This document shows, piece after piece, positions 9,436 to 19,739 of a DNA stretch of 64,000 bases. The position numbers and the translations under genes are program-made. The stretch spans positions 2,294,001 to 2,358,000 of the forward strand of contig NZ_CP115483.1 in the NCBI RefSeq assembly GCF_027627455.1. The letters are read 5' to 3'. The notes beneath the pieces were generated by a model, which made no database searches, was not told where the DNA came from, and worked only from the letters and a program-made list of their open reading frames with translations. Numbering within the stretch: the first letter of the stretch is position 1; every line of letters starts with the position of its first letter. Origin of the DNA: Sphingobacterium sp. SYP-B4668. GTDB taxonomy: Bacteria > Bacteroidota > Bacteroidia > Sphingobacteriales > Sphingobacteriaceae.

Positions 9436-11976
9436 ATGAAAAGGTACATTTTGATATTTGGTTTTTACTTGTTTTGGATAAATACCCAGGCACAGCAAGC
9501 CTATTTCGTGGACGGTTACCACGGAGGCATATACGGTCATTATCCTTTGTGGGTGACACAGTTCATGGTGGACAAACTCGCCCAGCATCCAGAGTGGAAG
9601 CTTGGATTGGAAATAGAGCCAGAGACTTGGGATACCGTAAGAGTCAAATCCCCAGCAGCGTATGCCAGTTTTAGTAAGCTAGTGCTAGATAGGAGAATAG
9701 AATTTACTAATCCAACTTATGCTCAGCCATATGGATATAACATTTCAGGGGAAAGTTTGATTCGGCAATTTGAATACGGGATTAAGCGTTTGCACCGACA
9801 TTTTCCGGGATTGACCTTCACTACCTATGCCGTTGAAGAGCCTTGTTTTACAAGTAGCTTGCCACAGTTATTGAAACAATTTGGCTTTCGATATGCTGTT
9901 CTTAAATCACCAAACACCTGTTGGGGAGGTTACGCACGTGCCTATGGAGGACAATTGGTTAATTGGATTGGACCCGATGGTACTTCTATTCTCACCGTAC
10001 CACGCTATCAAAGCGAAGCCCTCGAAGAAAATTCAACATGGCAAACCACGGCTTGGAACAATTCGGTTGCCTTTCTGCAATCCAGTTATGCCAGCGGTAT
10101 CACCAAGCCAGTAGGAATGTGTTATCAAGATGCTGGGTGGAAGAATGGACCTTGGTTGGGCTACGGTAATAATATCAAGAATAAATCTATATATGTGACC
10201 TGGAGAGAATACTTCGAGGAGATTTCTGACGGGAGTACACAGGATGATTGGCGACTTTCGCAAGAGGACTTTCTTGTCAACTTGATGTGGGGTAGTCAGG
10301 CATTACAACGTATTGGACAACAGGTGCGTACTGCTGAAAATAGCATTGTGATGGGGGAGAAACTGAGTGCAATGGCCAACATTGCCAATCAGTACGTTCC
10401 AGCTGAACAGCAATTTTCTCAAGCTTGGGAGAGTCTAATGATGGCTCAGCATCACGACTCTTGGATAGTACCTTATAATCAGCTCAACAGCCGACAAAAC
10501 TGGATAGAGGCGATAAAAAATTGGACGGATAGTACCAATACACTTGTTAAATCTCTCCAGGACGATGCTATTGGTAGCTTTAATGTAGTAACCAACGCCA
10601 ATGAAGAAGATGTGCAATACATCCGTGTATACAATACCCTGCCTGAAGAGCGTACAGAAGCAGTATCTGTGCAACTGCCTGCCTTATCTGCGACCCACAA
10701 CTTGGTTGTATCCAATAGTAAGGGCGAACATCTCCCTCATGTAATACGTCAAGAGGAGGAGCATATGGTGTTGACCTTTCGTCCTACGGTACCTTCGTTT
10801 GGGTTTGCAAGCTATGTCATACAACAAGGTAAACAGTCTGCACCCGTCGTCGAAGCGGTGTCCTTTGATGCTGTTGGGAACTGTATCATCGAAAATGAGA
10901 ACTACAGAATTGTCCTTGATAAGAGTAGAGGCGGATCAATACACAGCCTTATTGCAAAAAAGCTTGATAATAAGGAATTTGCTATTCGTGATGGAAGTTA
11001 TGTCTTAGGAGAGCTATCTGGATTTTTCTACGAAACTCATCAATTTCAATCCTCCAAAGAAAGCCCGGCTACATTCAAAGTCTTGGCCGACAACGGGATG
11101 ATTGTCAAAGTAGAGATTACTGGAAATATCGCATCGCACCCGTATACACAAGTGATTACACTCGAAGCAGGAGAGCCTCGTATAGATTTTGACCTTACCA
11201 TTGACTGGAAAAATAATGTCGGCATAGGCGAATATAAACAAGGAGCTGACTGGACTGAAAATAGAAGAGCATATACCAACGATCGTTATAAATTGAAAGT
11301 TATGTTTCCTAATAGTCTTGAAAGGACGAAGCTATTTAAAAATGCACCATTTGATGTATGTGAAAGCAGATTAGATAGTACCTTTTTTAGTCAATGGGAT
11401 CGAATCGAGCACAATATTATTCTCAATTGGGTGGATCTTTTGGAGGGGGGCGAGACCTATGGGTTGGCTTTATTTTCAGACCATACCACATCATATGGTC
11501 ATGGGCCAGACCAACCTTTAAGTCTTACGGCGCAATATTCGGGGATTGGATTATGGGGAATGGATTATAAAATCGATGGCCCATCAAGGATTAAGTATGC
11601 ACTTTTTCCACATCGTGGAAAGTGGGATGACGCCAATATTTCGGCACATAGCAATCGTTGGAATGAACCGTTGGTCGCGGTCCTTCAAGCGGAAATCCCT
11701 TTGATAGATTGCTCCTATGTAAAGGTAGAACAGCCAGGTTTGGAGATTAGTACCATGAAAGTTACCGACAACGATATTTTACTACGTCTTTACAATGCTG
11801 CTGGAGATTCCGGACCGCAGAAGATAAGTCTCGGTTTTTTGGCAAGGTCAATAACAGAAGTCTTGCTCAACGGAGAGGAGCAACAGCGGTTAGCGACCAA
11901 CGAAGATTTAACCGGTACGGGCTTCAAATTTCAACTCCCTCGTCATGGGATAAAGACATTCTTGATTAAGAAATAG
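9436..11976 (+). CDS. Divergent glycoside hydrolase family 38-like alpha-mannosidase
   Basis: This is an 846-residue exported protein (signal peptide ending about NTQAQQ) with the GH38 plan: an N-terminal metal-dependent barrel, a helical middle with QHHDSW at about 338-343, and beta-sandwich domains. It differs from the textbook enzymes at key places. The usual HxDxGW metal motif is replaced by VDGYHGGIYGH (Asp 26, His 29, His 35). The nucleophile region reads YAVEEPCF, with Glu 134 and Glu 135, instead of the usual IDPFGHS. It belongs to a group of Bacteroidetes GH38-like proteins whose activity I cannot state. Its place beside two GH92 genes argues for alpha-mannoside cleavage. The gene starts 10 bases after the SGNH gene and ends 17 before the next. 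Confidence 0.72.
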   Translation: MKRYILIFGFYLFWINTQAQQAYFVDGYHGGIYGHYPLWVTQFMVDKLAQHPEWKLGLEIEPETWDTVRVKSPAAYASFSKLVLDRRIEFTNPTYAQPYGYNISGESLIRQFEYGIKRLHRHFPGLTFTTYAVEEPCFTSSLPQLLKQFGFRYAVLKSPNTCWGGYARAYGGQLVNWIGPDGTSILTVPRYQSEALEENSTWQTTAWNNSVAFLQSSYASGITKPVGMCYQDAGWKNGPWLGYGNNIKNKSIYVTWREYFEEISDGSTQDDWRLSQEDFLVNLMWGSQALQRIGQQVRTAENSIVMGEKLSAMANIANQYVPAEQQFSQAWESLMMAQHHDSWIVPYNQLNSRQNWIEAIKNWTDSTNTLVKSLQDDAIGSFNVVTNANEEDVQYIRVYNTLPEERTEAVSVQLPALSATHNLVVSNSKGEHLPHVIRQEEEHMVLTFRPTVPSFGFASYVIQQGKQSAPVVEAVSFDAVGNCIIENENYRIVLDKSRGGSIHSLIAKKLDNKEFAIRDGSYVLGELSGFFYETHQFQSSKESPATFKVLADNGMIVKVEITGNIASHPYTQVITLEAGEPRIDFDLTIDWKNNVGIGEYKQGADWTENRRAYTNDRYKLKVMFPNSLERTKLFKNAPFDVCESRLDSTFFSQWDRIEHNIILNWVDLLEGGETYGLALFSDHTTSYGHGPDQPLSLTAQYSGIGLWGMDYKIDGPSRIKYALFPHRGKWDDANISAHSNRWNEPLVAVLQAEIPLIDCSYVKVEQPGLEISTMKVTDNDILLRLYNAAGDSGPQKISLGFLARSITEVLLNGEEQQRLATNEDLTGTGFKFQLPRHGIKTFLIKK

Positions 11977-11993
11977 CTATTAACTTAAAGCAA

Positions 11994-14345
11994 ATGCTAA
12001 ACAAAATTATATTATATACGTTACCCTCCCTTGTCTTGTTTTTGGGCTCGTGCGCAGTCAAGAGCAACCGAGATAATTTCCAACCTAGCACCTATGTAAA
12101 TCCATTTATTGGAGCGAGTACTAGTGTAGGGGCTGCAGAGGTATATCACGGTTTAGGAAAGACTTTTCCTGGGGCTGCGACTCCTTTTGGTATGGTGCAA
12201 GTTAGCCCCAATACGATTACTGGCGGTGATAATAGTCCTGGTTATAGCCATGAACATCGGACAATAGAAGGATTTGCTTTTACCCAAATGAGTGGAGTGG
12301 GATGGTTTGGAGATTTGGGAAATTTTTTGGTAATGCCCACCACTGGTGAATTAAAGATTATAGCGGGTAAAGAAGACGGTAGTATCGAGGGTTATCGATC
12401 CTCGTACAATAAAGAGACAGAGCATGCAGAAGCAGGTTACTACGCGGTAGAGTTATTGGATTACGATGTTAAGGTAGAAGCCACTGCTGCTGCGCACAGC
12501 GGCATGTTGAAATTTACATATCCGGAAAACAAATCGTCCCGTATCCAGATTGACCTTGCGCGTAGAGTGGGCGGAACGTCCACAGAACAGTACGTGACTA
12601 AGATAGATTCGCATACCATCAAAGGCTGGATGAAATGTACACCAGACGGTGGAGGATGGGGCAATGGCGACGGCAAAGCGAATTATACGATTTATTTTTA
12701 TGCTCGTTTTAGTAAACCTTTAGATCGTTACGGATTTTGGCGCGCTGATATTCCTGATGATTGGGTTCGGAAACGTGATGAAGTGGTGAGTATCCCCTAT
12801 TTAAAACGAGTTGAACAAGCCGAAGTACAAAGAGAAGGAACAACGCAACAGGGTAAACATTTAGGGTTTTTTTCGGAGTTCGAAACCAAGCAGGACGAAG
12901 TCGTCACCTTGCAAGTCGGAATCTCGTTTGTCGACATGGAGGGAGCTGAGCGAAATTTAAAAGCAGAAATAGATGGAAAGGACTTCGAACGTGTTCGTCA
13001 GGAGGCTCGTCAATCTTGGGACAAGGAGTTGGCGCGAATCGCTATCAAAGGAGGTACGGAAGAGCAAAAGACAATTTACTATACAGCTTTGTACCATACG
13101 ATGATAGACCCTCGAACCTACACTGATGTAGATGGTCGCTATCGAGGTGGTGACTTGATGGTACATGGTAATGCGGGTTTTACAAAACGTACGATTTTCA
13201 GCGGATGGGATGTTTTCCGTAGTCAGTTTCCATTGCAGACTATTATCAACCCTAGGTTAGTGAGCGATCAACTCAACTCTCTTATCAGCATGGCGGATGA
13301 ATCTGGGAAAGAATACTATGAACGATGGGAGCTTTTAAATGCCTATTCAGGTTGTATGATTGGTAACCCCGCATTGTCAGTGCTTACTGACGCTTATGTG
13401 AAAGGTATTCGAGATTATGATGTCGAGAAAGCCTACCTGTACGCTAAAAATACCTCTAAGTTGTTCGGGAATGATAAGTTGGGTTATACAGGTCCTCCTT
13501 TCAGTATTTCCAATACTTTGGAGTATGGATATACAGACTGGTGTATCGCCGTATTGGCAAAGCAGCTTGGTAAGGAAGACGAAGCTAATCTCTATGAGAG
13601 AAAAGGACAAGCCTATCGCCAAATTTTCGACACAGAAAAAGGATGGTTTCGTCCCCGGAAGGAGAACGGGTCTTGGGAAGCCTGGCCGCAAGAAGGTCGC
13701 ATTAAAGAGTGGTATGGAACGATGGAATCAAATCCCTATCAACAAGGTTGGTTTGTGCCGCATGACATACCTGGTATGGTTGCCCTTATGGGGGGACGTG
13801 AAAAGGTTTTGGCTGATTTGACCGATTTTTTTGCCAAAACGCCCGAAAGCTTATTGTGGAATGATTATTATAATCATGCCAATGAACCGGTGCATTTGGT
13901 TCCCTTTCTTTTTAATCATTTAGGAGCACCCTGGATGACTCAAAAATGGACACGTCATATATGTGATAAAGCCTATAAGAATACCGTAGAAGGCATAGTG
14001 GGCAATGAGGATGTTGGACAGATGTCGGCCTGGTATGTCTTAAGTGCATCCGGGATTCATCCTTCTTGTCCAGGTAGTACGCGCTATGAGATTACCAGTC
14101 CTGTATTTGATGAGATTGCCTTCTCACTAGACAGAGATTATTTTTCAGGAAAACAGTTTATTATCAAAGCCCATCATAATTCAGCCACGAATATTTATAT
14201 CGAGAAGGCCATGTTAAATGGTAAGCCTTATAACAAGTGTTATTTGGACTTTAACGATATAGCCACTGGAGGGAAGTTGGAATTATTCATGACAGATCAA
14301 CCCAATAAAGAATGGGGACTTGAAGAAGTAAAAGACAATTTATAA
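11994..14345 (+). CDS. Glycoside hydrolase family 92 alpha-mannosidase, lipoprotein
   Basis: This is a 783-residue calcium-dependent exo-alpha-mannosidase. The N-terminus is a lipoprotein signal with the lipobox LGSC (Cys 20), so it is anchored in a membrane, probably the outer one. GH92 hallmarks include YVNPFIGAS, the GKTFPGAATPFGMV block, the helical-barrel motif HANEPVHL with the expected catalytic acid Glu at about 631, and the base-region motif GNEDVGQMSAWYVLSASG. Length is standard. It lies 4 bases before the GH2 gene, so translation is probably coupled. The intact Glu suggests a normal mannosidase cleaving sugar-sugar bonds; whether alpha-1,2, 1,3, 1,4 or 1,6 cannot be told. Compare the second GH92 at 17433, which differs at this residue. 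Confidence 0.92.
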   Translation: MLNKIILYTLPSLVLFLGSCAVKSNRDNFQPSTYVNPFIGASTSVGAAEVYHGLGKTFPGAATPFGMVQVSPNTITGGDNSPGYSHEHRTIEGFAFTQMSGVGWFGDLGNFLVMPTTGELKIIAGKEDGSIEGYRSSYNKETEHAEAGYYAVELLDYDVKVEATAAAHSGMLKFTYPENKSSRIQIDLARRVGGTSTEQYVTKIDSHTIKGWMKCTPDGGGWGNGDGKANYTIYFYARFSKPLDRYGFWRADIPDDWVRKRDEVVSIPYLKRVEQAEVQREGTTQQGKHLGFFSEFETKQDEVVTLQVGISFVDMEGAERNLKAEIDGKDFERVRQEARQSWDKELARIAIKGGTEEQKTIYYTALYHTMIDPRTYTDVDGRYRGGDLMVHGNAGFTKRTIFSGWDVFRSQFPLQTIINPRLVSDQLNSLISMADESGKEYYERWELLNAYSGCMIGNPALSVLTDAYVKGIRDYDVEKAYLYAKNTSKLFGNDKLGYTGPPFSISNTLEYGYTDWCIAVLAKQLGKEDEANLYERKGQAYRQIFDTEKGWFRPRKENGSWEAWPQEGRIKEWYGTMESNPYQQGWFVPHDIPGMVALMGGREKVLADLTDFFAKTPESLLWNDYYNHANEPVHLVPFLFNHLGAPWMTQKWTRHICDKAYKNTVEGIVGNEDVGQMSAWYVLSASGIHPSCPGSTRYEITSPVFDEIAFSLDRDYFSGKQFIIKAHHNSATNIYIEKAMLNGKPYNKCYLDFNDIATGGKLELFMTDQPNKEWGLEEVKDNL

Positions 14346-14349
14346 ACGG

Positions 14350-17300
14350 ATGAGAAGAGTAACCATTTTATTGCTGTATTTTGTACTGGGGAGTTTTTTT
14401 GCCATGGGTCAGCTCAGACACATGTCTTTGAACAGCAGCAACTCTAATATAGTCTGGGAGGTAAAACCCCAAGCCGAAATTGCGTCTACTGGATACGAAA
14501 TATCCCTTCCAAACTTTAAGCTGGATGGTGCAGTGAAAGGCGTGGTGCCAGGTGTCGTATTTACGGCCTATGTAGACGCAAAGTTGGTTCCTGATCCCAA
14601 TTTTGCAGACAATATACATCGTGTAGACGAGCGCAATTTCAATCGTCCTTTTTGGTATCGAACTACCTTTCGTATTCCTGCCGATTACAAACCTGATCAA
14701 CGTCTTTGGTTGCAGTTTGATAATACTAATCGATATGCTGATTTTTATTTAAATGGCGTGAAACTGTCAGGTACAGCTGGGTCAACTAAGGATGTTAGCG
14801 GCCACATGCTTCGTACGAAATATGACATTAGTCGACTAATAGTTGCTGGACAGGAGAACGCGATAGCTGTATTGATTACAGATGCCGACCAGAAAAAAAC
14901 TCGTGATGCCAAGGATCCTTTTGGTGTTGTAGCCAGCCCCACCTATTTATCGGCTGCAAGCTGGGATTGGATGCCCTATGTACCAGGTCGATTGGCAGGC
15001 ATCACAGGAAATGTCTCGCTAAATACCACGGGCGACATTACCTTGGAGGATCCGTGGGTCAGGTCAGAATTGGAATCCAATGAGATTGCTTATCTCTTCG
15101 TGTCTACCGAACTCAAAAACTCTAGCAGTACTGATAGGGAGGTCGAATTGTCGGGCGTCATTCAACCTGGTAATGTTCATTTCAGCAAAAAGGTAAAAGT
15201 AGCTGCTAATAGCAAAATAAAGGTATACCTGAGTAAAGAGGAAATTAAAGAATTTGTGCTTCGTAATCCTAAATTATGGTGGCCTAATGGATATGGCGAA
15301 CCTAATCTATATAATTGCACATTGAGCTGTAGTTATGATGGACAACCGTCGGATCGTCGAGAGATTAGTTTTGGAATCCGTAAATACGAGTATCAGTATG
15401 TAACCAACAAAGCAGGGTGGCCTGTGTTGACCTTCTTCATTAATGGGCAAAAAATATTCTTAAAAGGTGGTAATTGGGGTATGAGCGAGTATTTACTTCG
15501 TTGCCATGGCGAAGAATATGAGACGAAGATTAAGCTACATAAGGATATGAACTACAACATGATCCGACTTTGGACAGGTACGGTAACGGATGATGAGTTT
15601 TATACCTATTGCGATCGTTACGGTATTATGGTCTGGGACGACTTTTGGCTCTATGTGGCCTATAATGATGTTGCGGACGAAGAGGATTTCAAAGCAAATG
15701 CACTAGACAAAGTCAAGCGGTTACGCAATCATCCGAGCATTGCCATTTGGTGTGGGGCGAATGAGACGCGACCTAAACCCGAATTGGATAATTACCTACG
15801 CTCAATCATTGCTTTGGAGGACCATAATGATCGTTTATATAAATCAAGTTCTAATCAAGATGGGCTCTCAGGAAGTGGGTGGTGGGGCAATCAGCCTCCA
15901 AAGCATCATTTTGAGAGTTCAGGTAGTAATTTAGCATGGAATGACCCTGCATATCCATATGGGTCTGATAGAGGATATGGGTTGCGTACTGAGATTGGAA
16001 CTGCAACTTTTCCAAACTATGAAAGTGTAAGGGCTTTTATCCCAGCGGATAAGTTATGGCCATTGCCGACAGATCATCAATTGGAGACGGATGATGACAA
16101 TGTTTGGAATAAGCATTATTTTGGGAAAGAGGCGTCTAATGCCAGTCCCATTCGATATAAACATGCTGTCAATACGCAATTTGGCCAGTCCGATAATTTA
16201 GAATCTTTTTGTGAGAAAGCCCAGTATCTGAACATTGAAGTAATGAAAGGTATGTATGAGGCGTGGAATGACAAAATGTGGGACGATGCTACCGGGATGT
16301 TGATTTGGATGAGTCAGTCAGCTTATCCTTCATTTGTATGGCAGACTTATGATTATTATTATGATGCGACAGGAGCGTATTGGGGAGCAAAGCAAGCTTG
16401 CGAACCTTTGCACATTCAGTGGAATGCTTCCAACAACAGTGTCAAAGGTATTAACAGCAGTTCTAAACCGTTAATTGGAGCTTATGCAACTGCTCGAGTG
16501 TACAATCTAGCGGGACAAGAGCTTCCGCTTTATGGCGCATCTGTAAAGCTGGACATCCCGGCAAGTGAAAGGAAGGAGGCTTTTCGACTAAATTTTAATC
16601 AGGGAAACCTAGCTTTCGGAAAAGCAGCCTACTCTTCATCGGCCCAAATGAATGGCAAAGCCGAATTCGTGACCGATGGAGCTAGTGCTAGTCGATGGGA
16701 AAGTAATCCTAACGATCAGGAGTGGATTTATGTTGATCTTGAAAAAAAGCAGATTTTACACACACTCCGTGTGAGGTGGGAACAAGCGCATGCAGCGACC
16801 TATTTGGTACAAGTCTCTAATGACGCTAAAAATTGGCGTACGATTGAACACGTTAAAAAATCAAAAGGCGGGGTAGAGGATATTTCCTTAAAAGGAGTGA
16901 AGGCCAGGTTCGTAAAGATAGTAGGGACAGAACGTGCGACTGAGTTTGGATTTTCCATTTTTGAATTGGAAGTATATGGCAAGCGACAAGCAGCAACGGG
17001 GCTCTCTCTCTTGCACTTTATAAAATTGCAGTTGAAAGACAGCCTAGGGACACTCATTTCAGAAAATTTCTACTGGCGTAACGGTGAACAGGATTTGGAT
17101 TATACCGCGTTGAATGCTTTACCAGCAGCGAAATTATCTTTTGAAATCATCCCTGGAACAGAGGTCGGAGTTCCACAAGTACGGATTAAAAATCAAGGGA
17201 GAACGATATCGTTTGGAAATCGGTTACGATTAGAAAATAGCGCTACCCGAGAGCGGATTTTGCCGGTACTTTTTTCCGAAAACTATTTCAGTTTGATGCC

Positions 17301-17421
17301 AGGAGAGGAGAAAATAATCAATATAGCCGGAGTAGCTAGAGCCCAGTTGGTACAGGCGTCACTTTTATGGAAGCAATATGGCCATTCCGAACACGATGTC
17401 CTTCACCTTAAGAATCAATAG
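14350..17421 (+). CDS. Glycoside hydrolase family 2 exo-beta-glycosidase with inserted CBM32
   Basis: This is a 1023-residue secreted enzyme of the beta-mannosidase/exo-beta-glucosaminidase side of GH2, with a signal peptide ending FFAMGQ. A jelly-roll domain, Ig-like domains and a TIM barrel can be followed. The acid/base Glu lies in WCGANETRP at about 472 and the nucleophile Glu in LRTEIGT at about 548. A discoidin/F5-8 type C (CBM32) module occupies roughly 753-877, from NLAFGKAAYSSS to ELEVYGK. It interrupts the C-terminal Ig-like region, which resumes with FIKLQLKDSLG and ENFYWRN. In the locus it would remove the core beta-mannose or glucosamine of an N-glycan, or beta-linked side sugars. 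The family is secure, the substrate is not. Confidence 0.82.
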   Translation: MRRVTILLLYFVLGSFFAMGQLRHMSLNSSNSNIVWEVKPQAEIASTGYEISLPNFKLDGAVKGVVPGVVFTAYVDAKLVPDPNFADNIHRVDERNFNRPFWYRTTFRIPADYKPDQRLWLQFDNTNRYADFYLNGVKLSGTAGSTKDVSGHMLRTKYDISRLIVAGQENAIAVLITDADQKKTRDAKDPFGVVASPTYLSAASWDWMPYVPGRLAGITGNVSLNTTGDITLEDPWVRSELESNEIAYLFVSTELKNSSSTDREVELSGVIQPGNVHFSKKVKVAANSKIKVYLSKEEIKEFVLRNPKLWWPNGYGEPNLYNCTLSCSYDGQPSDRREISFGIRKYEYQYVTNKAGWPVLTFFINGQKIFLKGGNWGMSEYLLRCHGEEYETKIKLHKDMNYNMIRLWTGTVTDDEFYTYCDRYGIMVWDDFWLYVAYNDVADEEDFKANALDKVKRLRNHPSIAIWCGANETRPKPELDNYLRSIIALEDHNDRLYKSSSNQDGLSGSGWWGNQPPKHHFESSGSNLAWNDPAYPYGSDRGYGLRTEIGTATFPNYESVRAFIPADKLWPLPTDHQLETDDDNVWNKHYFGKEASNASPIRYKHAVNTQFGQSDNLESFCEKAQYLNIEVMKGMYEAWNDKMWDDATGMLIWMSQSAYPSFVWQTYDYYYDATGAYWGAKQACEPLHIQWNASNNSVKGINSSSKPLIGAYATARVYNLAGQELPLYGASVKLDIPASERKEAFRLNFNQGNLAFGKAAYSSSAQMNGKAEFVTDGASASRWESNPNDQEWIYVDLEKKQILHTLRVRWEQAHAATYLVQVSNDAKNWRTIEHVKKSKGGVEDISLKGVKARFVKIVGTERATEFGFSIFELEVYGKRQAATGLSLLHFIKLQLKDSLGTLISENFYWRNGEQDLDYTALNALPAAKLSFEIIPGTEVGVPQVRIKNQGRTISFGNRLRLENSATRERILPVLFSENYFSLMPGEEKIINIAGVARAQLVQASLLWKQYGHSEHDVLHLKNQ

Positions 17422-17432
17422 AAATATTCATC

Positions 17433-19739
17433 ATGACAACTCAAATTATGTATCGAATTAAAACAAGCATTTTATCCTGTATCGTAGGTATTTTGTTACC
17501 GATAGGTCTTTGTCAAGGGCAGGAGGTCAATCTCGTGAAATACGTTAATACCCTGCAAGGAACGGATTCAGAATGGTCTCTTTCTTATGGCAATACATAT
17601 CCAACGGTAGGTCTCCCTTTTGGGGTGCATTTTTTCTCCGCACAGACAGGAAAGAACGGGGATGGCTGGAAGTATCAATACAAGGCGAATACGATAAGGG
17701 GGTTTCAACAGGTACACCAATGTAGTCCTTGGATGGGCGACTATGCCGTTTTTTCCTTGATGCCTGCTCTCGGCGAGCTAAAAGTACAGGAAGATGCGCG
17801 GGCATTGCCTTTTTCACATCAAAATGAGATAGCCAAACCAAACTACTATTCAGTCAAATTTGATAATGGTGTGCAAGCAGAAGTAAGTCCTGTAGAACGC
17901 GGCGGGCATATGCGATTCAGCTTCCCGAAACGCGAAAAGGCATATCTGATACTGGATGGATTTTTGAAAGACAGCGAGGTAACGATTCTCCCCGACGAGC
18001 GTAAGATAATCGGCTACGTCAATAACGGTAGATTTGTCCCGGAGAATTTTAAGAATTATTTTGTGTTGGTATTTGATCAAGATTTTAAAGCTTATGGTAC
18101 TTGGGAGAATATCAATAATACACAACACGGAAATCAGGTCCATGCACGAGGGAAAGGAGTGGGTGCCTATTTGGAATTCAAGCCTGGTACGAAGGTAGAA
18201 GTGAAGATTGCATCTTCTTACATCAATCAGGAACAAGCTGAACGCAATTTCCGTCAGGAGTTGGAAGGTAACGGTAATTTTGAGACTACAAAAAAGAAAG
18301 CTTTTGATATCTGGAACGCTCTGTTAAATAGGGTACTTGTAGAGGGTGGGACAGAAGCCGAGAAAGCAACTTTCTATTCTTGCCTGTTTCGCGCAAATTT
18401 GTTCTCCCGAAAATTTTATGAAGTAGATGCACAGGGAAATCCTTACTACTTCAGTCCGTATGATGGCAAGGTCCATCAAGGGTATATGTATACTGATAAT
18501 GGTTTTTGGGATACCTTTAGAGCCCAGTTTCCGTTGAGCAATATCTTGCACCGGGAGTTGCAAGGGCGTTATATGGAATCTTTGCTCGCTGCACAGAAAC
18601 AAGCGGGGTTCTTCCCGACTTGGTCCAACCCAGGAATGTCTGGTGTCATGATCGGCAACCATGCTATTTCGTTATTGACAGATGCTTGGGCTAAGGGTAT
18701 CCATACGTTCGATCCAGATAGCGCCTTGAATGCCTACTACCACGAGACTACCAATAAAGGTTTTTGGGGAGGGTCGAACGGACGTCAGGGCTGGAAAGAT
18801 TATTTTACCAAAGGATATATCCCTTACGCAGAAGATTTACATGAGAGTACGGCTAAAACTTTGGAGTATGCATATGACGATTTTTGTGCTTACCAATTAG
18901 CCCATATGACGGGAAATACATTCTATAAGAATATATACGCTCGACAGATGTATAACTATAAAAATGTATTCGATTCGAGTGTAAACTTTGTAAGAGGTCG
19001 CCTACCTAATGGCGATTGGATGCCTGATTTTGATCCAGTGGAGTGGGGTGGAGCTTTTACAGAAGCCAATGCTTGGCAGTATACCTGGTCGGTCATGCAT
19101 GATATCAATGGATTGATAAACTTGATTGGGGGTGAAGAAAGGTTCAATGCCAAACTTGATTCATTCTTCACGATGGAACAGAGCATTAAATACGGGTCTT
19201 ACAAGCAGGAAATCCATGAAATGCGGGAAATGTTATTGGCCAAAATGGGGCAGTATGCGCATGGAAATCAACCGACACAACACGTCTCTTACCTATACAA
19301 TTTTAGTGGTCAACCTTGGAAATCTCAAAAGCAAGTGCGGATGGTAACCTCGCAACTGTATAATGCTACTGAGAGAGGATATCCTGGTGACGAAGACCAA
19401 GGGCAAATGTCATCTTGGTATGTACTCAGTGCTTTGGGAATTTACAGTGTTTGTCCAGGTACAGATCAGTATGTGATTGGCAGTCCTGTATTTGAAAAAG
19501 CAACCGTAACACTTGAAAATGGCAAACGCTTCGTCGTCTATGCCAAAAATAATAGTCCTAAGCATGTATACATACAGACTGCTCGGCTGAATGGTGTACC
19601 ATATGACAAGAATTTTATTACCTATTCTGATATCCTGAATGGAGGTGTATTAGAACTTGAAATGGGAGAAAGACCCAATTATACCAGAGGCGTGGCTCTT
19701 GAAGCGAGACCTTTTTCTTTAAGTAAAATAACAGAGTAA
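17433..19739 (+). CDS. GH92 enzyme with Gln at the catalytic-acid position (possible mannosyl-phosphate hydrolase)
   Basis: This is a 768-residue secreted GH92 protein; the ATG at 17448 is an alternative start that still keeps the signal peptide. The fold motifs are present (LVKYVNTLQGTDS, YPTVGLPFG, GDEDQGQMSSWYVLSALG). Where the other GH92 reads HANEP, this one reads HGNQPTQH, with Gln at about residue 613. In characterised GH92 enzymes that remove mannose from a phosphodiester, the general acid Glu is likewise replaced by Gln, because phosphate needs no proton to leave. This protein is therefore a candidate mannose-1-phospho-6-mannose hydrolase acting on yeast phosphomannan. It lies 11 bases after the GH2 gene, and a 214-base gap without a gene separates it from SusD. 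Confidence 0.85.
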   Translation: MTTQIMYRIKTSILSCIVGILLPIGLCQGQEVNLVKYVNTLQGTDSEWSLSYGNTYPTVGLPFGVHFFSAQTGKNGDGWKYQYKANTIRGFQQVHQCSPWMGDYAVFSLMPALGELKVQEDARALPFSHQNEIAKPNYYSVKFDNGVQAEVSPVERGGHMRFSFPKREKAYLILDGFLKDSEVTILPDERKIIGYVNNGRFVPENFKNYFVLVFDQDFKAYGTWENINNTQHGNQVHARGKGVGAYLEFKPGTKVEVKIASSYINQEQAERNFRQELEGNGNFETTKKKAFDIWNALLNRVLVEGGTEAEKATFYSCLFRANLFSRKFYEVDAQGNPYYFSPYDGKVHQGYMYTDNGFWDTFRAQFPLSNILHRELQGRYMESLLAAQKQAGFFPTWSNPGMSGVMIGNHAISLLTDAWAKGIHTFDPDSALNAYYHETTNKGFWGGSNGRQGWKDYFTKGYIPYAEDLHESTAKTLEYAYDDFCAYQLAHMTGNTFYKNIYARQMYNYKNVFDSSVNFVRGRLPNGDWMPDFDPVEWGGAFTEANAWQYTWSVMHDINGLINLIGGEERFNAKLDSFFTMEQSIKYGSYKQEIHEMREMLLAKMGQYAHGNQPTQHVSYLYNFSGQPWKSQKQVRMVTSQLYNATERGYPGDEDQGQMSSWYVLSALGIYSVCPGTDQYVIGSPVFEKATVTLENGKRFVVYAKNNSPKHVYIQTARLNGVPYDKNFITYSDILNGGVLELEMGERPNYTRGVALEARPFSLSKITE

